A DNA stretch of 64,000 nt. Origin: Prado023 sp963700475 (GTDB lineage Bacteria > Actinomycetota > Actinomycetes > S36-B12 > CAIYMF01). The notes under the pieces are model-generated. The model had not been told where the DNA came from. It searched no databases and worked only from the letters and a program-made list of their open reading frames with translations. Where the stretch lies: assembly GCA_963700475.1 (NCBI GenBank), contig CAVOXR010000009.1, positions 434,001-498,000 of the forward strand. The letters run 5' to 3'. The translations under genes and the position numbers were made by a program. Below are positions 35,033-42,721 of this stretch, one piece after another. Position 1 is the first letter of the stretch. Each line of letters starts with the position of its first letter.

Positions 35033-36166
35033 TCAGGCCTGGGCGGCCCGTGTGACCCGCGCCTGGGCGACCCGCCAGTACAGGAAGGTGACGACGCCCA
35101 GGCAGACCTGCGGGATCCAGGAGCAGGCACGCCACACCAGGGTGGAGGCCACCGCCTGCTCGTTGGTCAGCCCGAAGGTGGTGAGAAGCGCGATGAGGGC
35201 TGCGTCCACGGTGCCGAGCCCACCTGGGGTGACTGGGATCATGCTGGCCATCCGTGAGATCGCGAACGCTGCGAAGGCACCGGCCAGGGTCAGCGTCGTG
35301 GGCTGGTCGCCGAGCACGCCCTGGATGGAGAACCACAGGACCGCGAACTGCGCCGCGATGACCATGTAGTTCGACACCGTCACCCAGCGCCAGCGGCCGA
35401 AGACCACGTCCTTGGTGCTGTCGCGCAGGTCGATGGACATCCCCACGGCATCCAGGGGGTTGGCCCGCCGGCGGTTGATGGGTGAGAGCATCCGGTTGCC
35501 GAGCTCACCGATCCGGCGAGCCGACTGCTCACTGCGCAGGATCAACCACAGGATGAGGATCGACATCACCGTGGCGAAGACACCCATCGCCGCCACCCAG
35601 ACCCACTGGGACTGCACCTGTCCGGTCGTCAACGCGGCGATCACCCCGAACACCGGCAGGGTGAGCGTCATCAGCAGGCTCCACAGGCTCGTCACGGCGA
35701 TGCCCGCCGTGGCCGCGGCGACGGACACCGAGTAGCTGGAGAGCATCGCGAACTGGATCGCGAGGCCGAACGCCCCGCCCGCCGGGATCGTGTTGCTGAT
35801 CGTGAACGAGGTCTGCCGGATGATGAACGCCGGCTTGTAGGGCAGCCCCGGGATCGCGGCCTGGTAGGGCAACACGTAGACGACCAGCATCACGAGGACG
35901 CTGACGCCGATGAGTGCCAGCGCCGCCGGCGTCATCCCCTGGATCTCGGCCCACGCGTCCTCGTAGCTGCCGAACTTGGGGATGAGGCCGGCGAAGATGA
36001 TCACCAGGACAACCACCGTGACGATCGCCCCGATGATCGTCTTGCGCTTGTCCAGGGATGACGAGGCCTCGCTCGTATCGACCGCCCGGAGCTGTCCGAT
36101 CACGAGCGTGGTTGCCGGCTCATCCGGCGCGGGCGGCGTCGATCCACCGGGCTGGGTCTCGGACAA
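35033..36166 (-). CDS. Lysylphosphatidylglycerol synthase-type (UPF0104) integral membrane protein
   Basis: 377 residues with about eight membrane helices after a roughly 45-residue cytoplasmic N-terminus. The family motif lies in SFTISNTIPAGGAFGLAIQFAML and SRMASMIPVTPGGLGTVDAALIALLTTFGL. These proteins resemble the flippase part of MprF or the AglD family, but here the catalytic aminoacyl-transfer domain is absent. The role is probably lipid handling and remains unproven. The start codon TTG at 36166 has GAGGCGGG upstream. Confidence 0.8.
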   Translation of the reverse strand: MSETQPGGSTPPAPDEPATTLVIGQLRAVDTSEASSSLDKRKTIIGAIVTVVVLVIIFAGLIPKFGSYEDAWAEIQGMTPAALALIGVSVLVMLVVYVLPYQAAIPGLPYKPAFIIRQTSFTISNTIPAGGAFGLAIQFAMLSSYSVSVAAATAGIAVTSLWSLLMTLTLPVFGVIAALTTGQVQSQWVWVAAMGVFATVMSILILWLILRSEQSARRIGELGNRMLSPINRRRANPLDAVGMSIDLRDSTKDVVFGRWRWVTVSNYMVIAAQFAVLWFSIQGVLGDQPTTLTLAGAFAAFAISRMASMIPVTPGGLGTVDAALIALLTTFGLTNEQAVASTLVWRACSWIPQVCLGVVTFLYWRVAQARVTRAAQA

Positions 36167-36196
36167 GACGCCCGCCTCAACCAGCGCCGAGGGGGT

Positions 36197-36526
36197 TCAC
36201 AGGACGCCGCCCACGTACTTGGCGCTGGCGATCGCGTCGATCGTCTGGGCCACGTCGAAGTGCGCGGACCCGGGGATGGTCGGAACGAACCCGACCAACA
36301 TGCCGTCGGCCATCACCTGCGCCTCGAGACCCGCGGCGCCATCGGCGTCCCACAGCGCCTCGGCCCCGCCGGGGAGCACGATGCGCACGCACGTCCGGTT
36401 CAGCGCGGGGCGGTGGACATTGGCGATGAACCCCCGCTCATTCAGTCCGGCAACGACCTCTTCGACCTCAACGGCTTCCATGAGGACGAATCCTGACACG
36501 GGCATGCCATTGGCGCCGCTCGTCAC
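36197..36526 (-). CDS. Hypothetical protein
   Basis: 109 residues from GTG 36526; internal ATGs at 36505 and 36481 are alternatives. No signal peptide or membrane segment. Two halves each look like an alpha-beta unit (VEEVVAGLNERGFIANVHRPALNRTCVRIVLPG and AAGLEAQVMADGMLVGFVPTIPGSAHFDVAQTIDAIASAKYVGGVL). It is placed between the SDR and the UPF0104 membrane gene. I do not recognise the family. Confidence 0.6.
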   Translation of the reverse strand: MTSGANGMPVSGFVLMEAVEVEEVVAGLNERGFIANVHRPALNRTCVRIVLPGGAEALWDADGAAGLEAQVMADGMLVGFVPTIPGSAHFDVAQTIDAIASAKYVGGVL

Positions 36527-36551
36527 GCCGCGCCGGACGCACGAGTCGCGC

Positions 36552-37523
36552 TCAGGCGGCGACTCCTTCGACGCCCGCCTCGTGGCGGTAGTGGGTCACG
36601 GTCGTGGCCACAGCCTGGGCCATCGGGGTGGAGACGAAGTCGGGGAACCGGGCACGGAAGGCCGAGTCGTCGACCAGGAACGGCTCGGTCCACTGGTAGG
36701 CCAACGGCAGGGACTCCCGCGAGATCCGGTGGAACGGGGCGGCCAGACGCAGCATCCGGGTGCTCACCAGAGCAGTCGCCCGCGGCTCCGGCAGGGCCGC
36801 ATTGACCAGGGCGTGGAACTCGGCACCGGTGACGGCTGGGGCGTGCGGCAGGAGCCAGACCCGTCCCGCGGTGTCGGGGGCGCTGCCCAGAGCCACATAG
36901 GCCCGCGCGACGTCGGGCAGGTAGGCGCACGAGTGCGCGGCCTGCAGGGAGCCCATCCAGCGCAGCTTCCCGCGTCCCGCAACGGGTTCGATGGCCAGTG
37001 CGGTGATGCCGGAGTTGTCGGCGTCGGGCCCGAAGTAGTCCGAGGCCCGTCCGATGACGACCTCGATCCGCCCTTCCTTGTGCGCGGCCAGCAGTGCGTC
37101 GGCCATCGCTGTGCGGGTTCGCCCCTTCGCGTCGGTGGCGTTCTGCGGGGACTGCTCGGTCATCGGGCTCGAGCCCGGGCCGTAGGCGTACAGGTTGTCG
37201 ACCATCACCAGGCGTCGCGCGCCGGCCGCATCAGCCGCATCGAGGACCCGGTTCATCATCGCCGGGAACTCCTGTGGCCAGCGGTGGTACGCCGGCTGCG
37301 CCGCCATGTAGACGACGTCGGCACCCTCGAGCGCGGTGCGAAGGCCCTCGGGTGAGGTGACATCCGCCGTGCGCCAGTCGACGCCGTGGGGTGCGGCCGG
37401 GCCGGGACCCGAGCGGTTCACTCCCCTGGCGTCGAGGCCGCCATCGACCAGGGCGGTCAGGATCGCGGAACCGGCGGCACCCGAGGCGCCGAGGACAACG
37501 TGTGTGCTCATCTGTGTGGTCAT
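36552..37523 (-). CDS. NAD-dependent epimerase/dehydratase (extended SDR)
   Basis: 323 residues from ATG 37523; the much longer open frame to 38366 is a shadow of the TetR gene. The cofactor motif is VVLGASGAAGSAILTALVDGG, and MVDNLYAYGPGSSPMTEQSP carries the Tyr of the active-site region. The C-terminal half binds an unknown substrate. It is divergent from a TetR regulator across a palindromic operator, so it is probably the regulated target. The substrate is unknown. Confidence 0.82.
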   Translation of the reverse strand: MTTQMSTHVVLGASGAAGSAILTALVDGGLDARGVNRSGPGPAAPHGVDWRTADVTSPEGLRTALEGADVVYMAAQPAYHRWPQEFPAMMNRVLDAADAAGARRLVMVDNLYAYGPGSSPMTEQSPQNATDAKGRTRTAMADALLAAHKEGRIEVVIGRASDYFGPDADNSGITALAIEPVAGRGKLRWMGSLQAAHSCAYLPDVARAYVALGSAPDTAGRVWLLPHAPAVTGAEFHALVNAALPEPRATALVSTRMLRLAAPFHRISRESLPLAYQWTEPFLVDDSAFRARFPDFVSTPMAQAVATTVTHYRHEAGVEGVAA

Positions 37524-37536
37524 GGCCTCACCATAC

Positions 37537-37570
37537 GCGAACACTGTTCGCATTGCAAGTGTTGTTCGCA
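37537..37570. promoter_or_regulatory. TetR operator between the SDR and TetR genes
   Basis: GCGAACA-C-TGTTCGC (37537-37551) is a perfect palindrome with a one-base centre. TGTTCGCA recurs at 37545-37552 and 37563-37570, one copy 18 bases from the other. The site lies between two divergent start codons (37523 and 37602). That is the classic layout for a TetR repressor controlling itself and its neighbour. Confidence 0.7.
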
Positions 37571-37601
37571 CATTGCTGTCCGGAACGGCTAGGCTGGTCC
37601 C

Positions 37602-38360
37602 ATGTCGACCCGCCGCGAGCTCACTCGCACGGCCACCATCGCCCAGATCAAGGAGGCTGCCCTCGACCAGATCGAGCACGAGGGTGCCCCCGCGCTGTCC
37701 ATCCGCGGAGTTGCACGCGCGATCGGGATGAGCCCCGCTGGGCTCTACCGCTACTACGACGGGCGCGATGCCCTGCTCACCGACCTCCTCGCCGATGCCT
37801 ACATGGACCTCGCCCGAGCGGTGGCGACAGCCTCGGGGCTCCCGATCGAGACATCCGACGGCGGGGCAGGTGGATCCGTCCCCACCGTCGACGACCCGAT
37901 CGCCGGGATGCTGCGGGCCATCGAGGCCTACCGGGAGTGGGGGGTGACGAACAAGGCGCGCTTCCTGTTGATCTTCGGGACGCCGGTGCCCGGGTACTCC
38001 GCCCCGGAGGACGGTCCCACGGTGGAGGCAAACCGCCGGATGGGCCAGGTGTTCTTCACGCTGGCCGCGCTCGGCTGGGCGTACGGACGGATCGCCGCTC
38101 CGGACCAGGGTCCTGCGTCCGAGGAGTTGACACCCGGCGAGGCCGACCTCCACGCGCAGCTGGCGGCGATGGCCCCCGGGTTCCCGTCGGGCCTCATCCC
38201 CCGGATGCTTGCCGGCTGGGCCCTGTGGCACGGGTTGGTCACCCTCGAGGTCACCGGCCAGATGGACTGGATCTACCCGGACTCGGCACGCTTCTACTCC
38301 GAACGCATGGCTGAATGGATCTCGGGGTTCACCGGCCAGCCAGCCAGTCGCGTCGGCTGA
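37602..38360 (+). CDS. TetR-family transcriptional regulator
   Basis: 252 residues. The DNA-binding helix-turn-helix is ALSIRGVARAIGMSPAGLYRYYDGRDALLTDLLADAY. The C-terminal domain resembles the TetR_C WHG type (GLIPRMLAGWALWHGLVTLEVTGQM), a ligand pocket of unknown specificity. It is divergent from the SDR gene; the palindrome at 37537-37551 is the likely binding site. A small molecule that the SDR converts is the likely inducer (inference). Confidence 0.88.
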   Translation: MSTRRELTRTATIAQIKEAALDQIEHEGAPALSIRGVARAIGMSPAGLYRYYDGRDALLTDLLADAYMDLARAVATASGLPIETSDGGAGGSVPTVDDPIAGMLRAIEAYREWGVTNKARFLLIFGTPVPGYSAPEDGPTVEANRRMGQVFFTLAALGWAYGRIAAPDQGPASEELTPGEADLHAQLAAMAPGFPSGLIPRMLAGWALWHGLVTLEVTGQMDWIYPDSARFYSERMAEWISGFTGQPASRVG

Positions 38361-38366
38361 AGTCAC

Positions 38367-40712
38367 CTACCCCCGGGGCTCGATGAGGGCCTCGGCCACA
38401 GCCTCGGCGACTGCATCGGCCAGTTCGGCGTCGAGTGGATCCCCGTGCCTGTCGACGAGGTAGAACACGTCCACTGCCTCGGAGCCCAAGGTGGAGACCC
38501 GGGCGGCGGCGATATCGGTGCCCGTGGCGGCGATGGCAGTGCCCACGCGGTGCAGCAGCCCGGGGGCATCGTGTGCCCGCACCTCCATGACGGTGGCCCG
38601 GCTCGAGGCCCCGGCCACGATCTCGACACGGGGCGGTGCTGCTGGCGGCGCATCCGTGGGTCGTGCCGCCTCATCGCGGCGCGCGAGACGGGCGGCGACG
38701 TCCAGCTGCCCGAGGATCGCGCGGCGGATGTCCTCCCGCAGGCGGTCCACCGCGGGCGGATCGCCGAAGAGTGGGTTGACGCCCCAGACCTCGATCGCCC
38801 GGTCGCCCACGACGGTGGTCACGGCCGAGCGGACCTCGAGCCGGTGCATGGACAGGATCCCCGCCACGAGTCCCAACAGACCCAGGGAGTCTGGCGCGCC
38901 CACGGTGATGTCGAAGCCTGACTCGTTCTCCTGGAGCAGCACCCGCACACCCTCCCCCGAGGCCATCGCCATCTGGTCCTCGGTCAGGCGGGGCTCGGCC
39001 GGCAGCGCCTCGCCGGCCAGCTGCCCACGGACTCGATCCACGAGCTCGGTCACCAGCGACTGCTTCCACGTCGTCCACGCCAGCGGCCCGGTGGCCAGCG
39101 CGTCGGCCTTGGTGAGCGCCGCGAGCAGCTCGAGCATCTCGGCGGTCCCGACGGCCTGGACCACGGTGTCGATCGTCTGCGGATCATCGAGGTCCCGCCG
39201 CGTGGCCGTCTCCGGCAGCAGGAGGTGGTGCCGGCACATCTCCACAAGCACGTGGATGTCCTCGGACCCGAAGCCGAGGTGCTCGGCGATCTCGGGGATC
39301 AGGCTCACGCCGACGTCGGTGTGGTCCTGTCCGGGGCGACCCTTGCCGATGTCGTGCAGGAGCGCGCCCACCAGCAACAGGTCGGGCCGGTGGACATCGC
39401 GGGCGTACGCGCACGCCTGGACGGCCGCCTCGAGCAGGTGGCGGTCAACCGTGTAGCGATGGACGGGGTTGTGCTGCGGGGCCGATCGGACGACATCCCA
39501 GTACGGGATCAGCGCAGTGATGACCCCCGCCTGGTCCAGCGACTCCCACACGGGGACCGCGCTGCGCCCCGCGCCCAGCAACGACACCAGCGCGTCCCGG
39601 GCCGGTGCCGGCCACGGCACCGGCATCGGTGCGGACTCGGCGGCCAGGCGCGCCACGGCGTGTCGGCTGAGCAGGTGGCCGGACTGGGCCGCGGCCGCGG
39701 CCGCCCGGAGGATGAGGGTGGGGTCACGGTCGGGCCGGGCATCGGCGGCGAGGACGGCTTCCCCGTCCTGCAGGACGACACCGTCAGCCAGAGGGGTGCG
39801 GGCGGGACCACGCTTGGTCAGGCGCTTGAACCCCAGCTTCGGCCGGGACCGGACGATCCGGTCCACGGCGTGCCAGGTGATGTCTGAGGCGACCCCGATC
39901 GACCGACCCGCGGCCGAGACATCGCGGAGCAGGGTGTCGGCGTCAGCCATGCCCAGCACCTGGGCGACGGGTCCCTGCTCCTGCTTGGCCAGGCGATCCG
40001 TCGGACGGCTGGCCACCCGGTGCAGGGCGTCGCGCACGTCCAGGAGCAGCGTCTTGGCCGGGGCGAGCTCCCCATGCGGGGCGTCAGTGACCCAGGAGGC
40101 GGCCACCGCGCGCAGAACCGTGAGGTCGCGCAGCCCGCCGTACGACTCCTTGATGTCGGGTTCCAGCAGGTGAGCCAACTCGCCGCTGCTCGTCGTCCGC
40201 TCTCGCACGGACGCCTGCAGGTCCGGCAGCCGCCGGGGCGCCAACGCGCGCCAGTCGGCGAGTACGGAGGTCTTCAACGCGCCGGTGGCCGTCTCGTCGC
40301 CGGCCACTGTCCGGGCGTCCAGCAGGCCCAGGACCACCTTGATGTCCGCGGACGCCACGCGACGGGCCTCCGAGACGGTGCGAACCGAGTGGTCCAGCCG
40401 GAGGCCGGAGTCCCAGATGGGGTACCAGAGCCTGTCGGCGATCTCTGCGATCGACCCGCCCGGGTGCAGGAGGACGAGGTCCAGGTCGCTGCCGGCGCTC
40501 ATCTCACGCCGGCCGCACCCACCGACCGCCACGAGGGTGGCCCCGGCCTTCGCAGCACCGGACGCCTCGAACAGCTCGGCGAGCCATTCGTCGGTCAGGG
40601 CCGTCAGTGCCTCCCGAGCCTGGCGGCTGGGCCGGTCCTGCGCGGCAAGCAGGTCCGCACGCGCGGCCAGGAACCTGCTGCCAGGGGAGAGCTCGGACGT
40701 CGTTGTGGGCAT
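38367..40712 (-). CDS. glnD: [Protein-PII] uridylyltransferase / adenylyltransferase
   Basis: 781 residues from ATG 40712. The nucleotidyltransferase domain has GGCGRREMSAGSDLDLVLLHPG, the HD domain has LLVGALLHDIGKGRPGQDHTDVGVSL, and two ACT domains are near the C-terminus (GVRVLLQENESGFDITVGAPDSLGLLGLVAGIL and TVMEVRAHDAPGLLHRVGTAIAATGTDIAAARVSTLG). In actinobacteria GlnD adenylylates the PII protein on Tyr51. It forms a run with amt and glnB, though a hairpin separates glnB and glnD. It lies 6 bases from the convergent TetR gene. Confidence 0.96.
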   Translation of the reverse strand: MPTTTSELSPGSRFLAARADLLAAQDRPSRQAREALTALTDEWLAELFEASGAAKAGATLVAVGGCGRREMSAGSDLDLVLLHPGGSIAEIADRLWYPIWDSGLRLDHSVRTVSEARRVASADIKVVLGLLDARTVAGDETATGALKTSVLADWRALAPRRLPDLQASVRERTTSSGELAHLLEPDIKESYGGLRDLTVLRAVAASWVTDAPHGELAPAKTLLLDVRDALHRVASRPTDRLAKQEQGPVAQVLGMADADTLLRDVSAAGRSIGVASDITWHAVDRIVRSRPKLGFKRLTKRGPARTPLADGVVLQDGEAVLAADARPDRDPTLILRAAAAAAQSGHLLSRHAVARLAAESAPMPVPWPAPARDALVSLLGAGRSAVPVWESLDQAGVITALIPYWDVVRSAPQHNPVHRYTVDRHLLEAAVQACAYARDVHRPDLLLVGALLHDIGKGRPGQDHTDVGVSLIPEIAEHLGFGSEDIHVLVEMCRHHLLLPETATRRDLDDPQTIDTVVQAVGTAEMLELLAALTKADALATGPLAWTTWKQSLVTELVDRVRGQLAGEALPAEPRLTEDQMAMASGEGVRVLLQENESGFDITVGAPDSLGLLGLVAGILSMHRLEVRSAVTTVVGDRAIEVWGVNPLFGDPPAVDRLREDIRRAILGQLDVAARLARRDEAARPTDAPPAAPPRVEIVAGASSRATVMEVRAHDAPGLLHRVGTAIAATGTDIAAARVSTLGSEAVDVFYLVDRHGDPLDAELADAVAEAVAEALIEPRG

Positions 40713-40750
40713 GGTGTCCTCTCTGGGTCGGGAGGGGCTGGGGAATGGGA

Positions 40751-40781
40751 CGATCCGCCGCCCTGGCCGGGCGACGGATCG
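40751..40781 (-). terminator. Hairpin after glnB
   Basis: CGATCCGCCGCCC (40751-40763) pairs with GGGCGACGGATCG (40769-40781) with one mismatch and a 5-base loop. It begins about 20 bases past the glnB stop, before glnD on the same strand. It probably reduces read-through into glnD. Confidence 0.65.
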
Positions 40782-40800
40782 TCTCATCTGCCGGGCGGCG

Positions 40801-41139
40801 CTACAGCGCGTCCGGGCCGTGCTCGCCGGTGCGGACCCGCACGACGTCCTCGATCGGGATGACCCACACCTTGCCGTCGCCGATGCGTCCCGTCTGGGCG
40901 CTCTTGGTGATGACGTCCACCACGGCGGAGGAGTCGTCGTCCTCGACGAGGACCTCGATGCGCACCTTGGGGACCATGTCCACCGTGTACTCCGCGCCGC
41001 GGTACACCTCCGTGTGCCCCCGCTGGCGGCCGTAGCCGCTGGCCTCGGAGATGGTCAGGCCGTGGATGCCGTAGGCCTCCAACGCGCTCTTGACGTCCTC
41101 CAGCTTGAACGGCTTGATGATCGCGGTGACGAGCTTCAT
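40801..41139 (-). CDS. glnB: Nitrogen regulatory protein P-II
   Basis: 112 residues, full length. MKLVTAIIKPFKLEDVKSALEAYGIHGLTISEASGYGRQRGHTEVYRGAEYTVD gives the T-loop with Tyr51. VDVITKSAQTGRIGDGKVWVIPIEDVVRVRTGE is the B/C-loop with ATP/ADP contacts. It senses ATP/ADP and 2-oxoglutarate and blocks the Amt channel. Its ATG overlaps the amt stop by 4 bases; the pair would be called glnK in some nomenclatures. Confidence 0.97.
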   Translation of the reverse strand: MKLVTAIIKPFKLEDVKSALEAYGIHGLTISEASGYGRQRGHTEVYRGAEYTVDMVPKVRIEVLVEDDDSSAVVDVITKSAQTGRIGDGKVWVIPIEDVVRVRTGEHGPDAL

Positions 41140-42476
41140 GCGTTCACCTCCTCCTTGTTGCGCAGTGCGGACTGACCGATGCCGGCGAAGTGCCCGCCGC
41201 CACCGGAGGAGCCCAGTTCGTAGGCCGTCTCAGCGTGCTCGGCCAGATCGATGCCGGCGATCTCCTCGTCTGCGGAGACCCGGAAGCCGATCGTCTTCTT
41301 GATGGCGAAGCCCAGGGCCAGCGTGATCAGGAACGAGTAGGCCAGGACCGAGAAGGACCCGATCGCCTGCTTGCCCAGGAGGTCGAAACCCCCACCGTAG
41401 AACAGCCCGTCGACCGTGCTGTAGCCGGACTTCGTGGTCGCGATGAACCCGAGGGCAAGCGAGCCCACGAGGCCACCGACCAGGTGCACGCCGACGACGT
41501 CGAGCGAGTCATCGATGCGGAAGCGGAACTTCAGTCCCACCGCCAGCGCACAGAGGGCGCCGGCGACCAGGCCCAGGCCGATGGCGGCGTAGGGCACGAT
41601 GAACGCACAGGCCGGGGTGATTGCCACCAAGCCGGCCACGGCGCCCGAGGCGGCACCGAGCGAGGTGGGGTGGCCGTCGCGGAGCTTCTCCGTGATCGAC
41701 CATCCGATGATCCCGGCTGCCGTCGCGAGCATGGTGTTCGTGAATGCGATGGCTGCCGTCTGGTTGGCTCCCAGGGCTGAACCGGCGTTGAACCCGAACC
41801 AGCCGAAGTACAGCAGTCCGGAGCCGAGGAGAACCAGGGGCAGGCTGTGCGGCTTCATCTGCGTCTTGGGCCAGCCCACGCGGGTGCCCAGCACGATCGC
41901 CAGGGCGAGCCCGGCGGCACCGGCGTTGATGTGGACCGCGGTTCCACCGGCGAAGTCCAGGACGCCGAGGTTCGCGAGCCAACCGGCGCCGACGCCCAGC
42001 TCCGTGCCGCCGAAGTCGAACACCCAGTGCGCAACCGGGAAGTACACGATCGAGACCCAGATCGCCGCGAAGATGCCCCATCCGAGGAACTTGGTCCGGT
42101 CGGCCACGGCACCTGAGATGAGCGCCACGGTGATGATCGCGAACATCAGCTGGAACATCGCGAAGACCAGCGCGGGGATCGGGTAGTAGCCGCCGTTGTC
42201 CGCAGCCTTGCCGATCAGCTCGCCGAGCCCGATGTCGCCGAGGCCGCCCCAGAAGCCGTTCCCGGTGTCGCCGAAGGCGACGGAGTAGCCGAAGAGCACC
42301 CAGAGGATGCTCACGATGCCGATCGCGATGAACGACATCATCATCATGTTCAGGACGCTCTTGGCGCGGACCATGCCGCCGTAGAAGAACGCCAGGCCGG
42401 GTGTCATGAGCAGCACCAGTGCTGAGCTCATGAGCAACCAGGCGGTATCGCCGGTATTGATATCCGGCATGCCCAT
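41136..42476 (-). CDS. amt: Ammonium transporter
   Basis: 446 residues from ATG 42476, which has GGGAG just upstream. Eleven membrane helices are expected: it begins WLLMSSALVLLMTPGLAFFYGGMVRAKSVLNMMMMSF. It holds the family signature DFAGGTAVHINAGAAGLALA (twin-His pore His) and DVVGVHLVGGLVGSLALGF with the second His. The cytoplasmic tail is Glu/Gly-rich. It imports ammonium and is gated by the PII protein of the next gene. Its upstream region has a GlnR-like box. Confidence 0.96.
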   Translation of the reverse strand: MGMPDINTGDTAWLLMSSALVLLMTPGLAFFYGGMVRAKSVLNMMMMSFIAIGIVSILWVLFGYSVAFGDTGNGFWGGLGDIGLGELIGKAADNGGYYPIPALVFAMFQLMFAIITVALISGAVADRTKFLGWGIFAAIWVSIVYFPVAHWVFDFGGTELGVGAGWLANLGVLDFAGGTAVHINAGAAGLALAIVLGTRVGWPKTQMKPHSLPLVLLGSGLLYFGWFGFNAGSALGANQTAAIAFTNTMLATAAGIIGWSITEKLRDGHPTSLGAASGAVAGLVAITPACAFIVPYAAIGLGLVAGALCALAVGLKFRFRIDDSLDVVGVHLVGGLVGSLALGFIATTKSGYSTVDGLFYGGGFDLLGKQAIGSFSVLAYSFLITLALGFAIKKTIGFRVSADEEIAGIDLAEHAETAYELGSSGGGGHFAGIGQSALRNKEEVNA

Positions 42477-42498
42477 CACTCCCTTTCGTGGATGTCCT

Positions 42499-42514
42499 GA
42501 CCCCGCTCGGGGTC
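42499..42514 (-). other. Small hairpin in the amt leader
   Basis: GACCCCG and CGGGGTC with a two-base spacer, 23 bases before the amt ATG. It could be a leader stem affecting translation; no regulatory partner is known. Confidence 0.3.
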
Positions 42515-42561
42515 TTGGGTCAGAGGTTCCACGTGCCGTGTTGCGCGTCGGGCCCACCGGT

Positions 42562-42608
42562 GTTTCCGGGGGGTGACGAAGGGGCCCCCCACGTTACGAA
42601 CAGGTTGC
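42562..42608 (-). promoter_or_regulatory. GlnR-like binding boxes upstream of amt
   Basis: Read on the amt strand: GTCAC-N6-GAAAC at 42577-42562 matches the actinobacterial GlnR pair GTnAC-N6-GaAAC exactly. A second, weaker pair GCAAC-N6-GTAAC lies 15 bases further upstream (42608-42593). The site ends 86 bases before the amt start. This fits nitrogen-limitation activation of amt-glnB, as in Streptomyces; the regulator gene itself is not in the window. Confidence 0.6.
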
Positions 42609-42721
42609 GGGCCACGGTCGGATCCGGTCGGTCAGTCAGGGCTTGGGCCCCACCGACCCTGCCCGGCGACCAGCCGGACGGGTTCCGCAGTCACGTCCAA
42701 CCGCGGGTCTACGCTGCTGGA

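Noticed and set aside
37524..38366. N-terminal extension of the SDR gene over the TetR gene
   Set aside because: It is antisense to a clear TetR regulator and would remove the operator-bearing promoter region.
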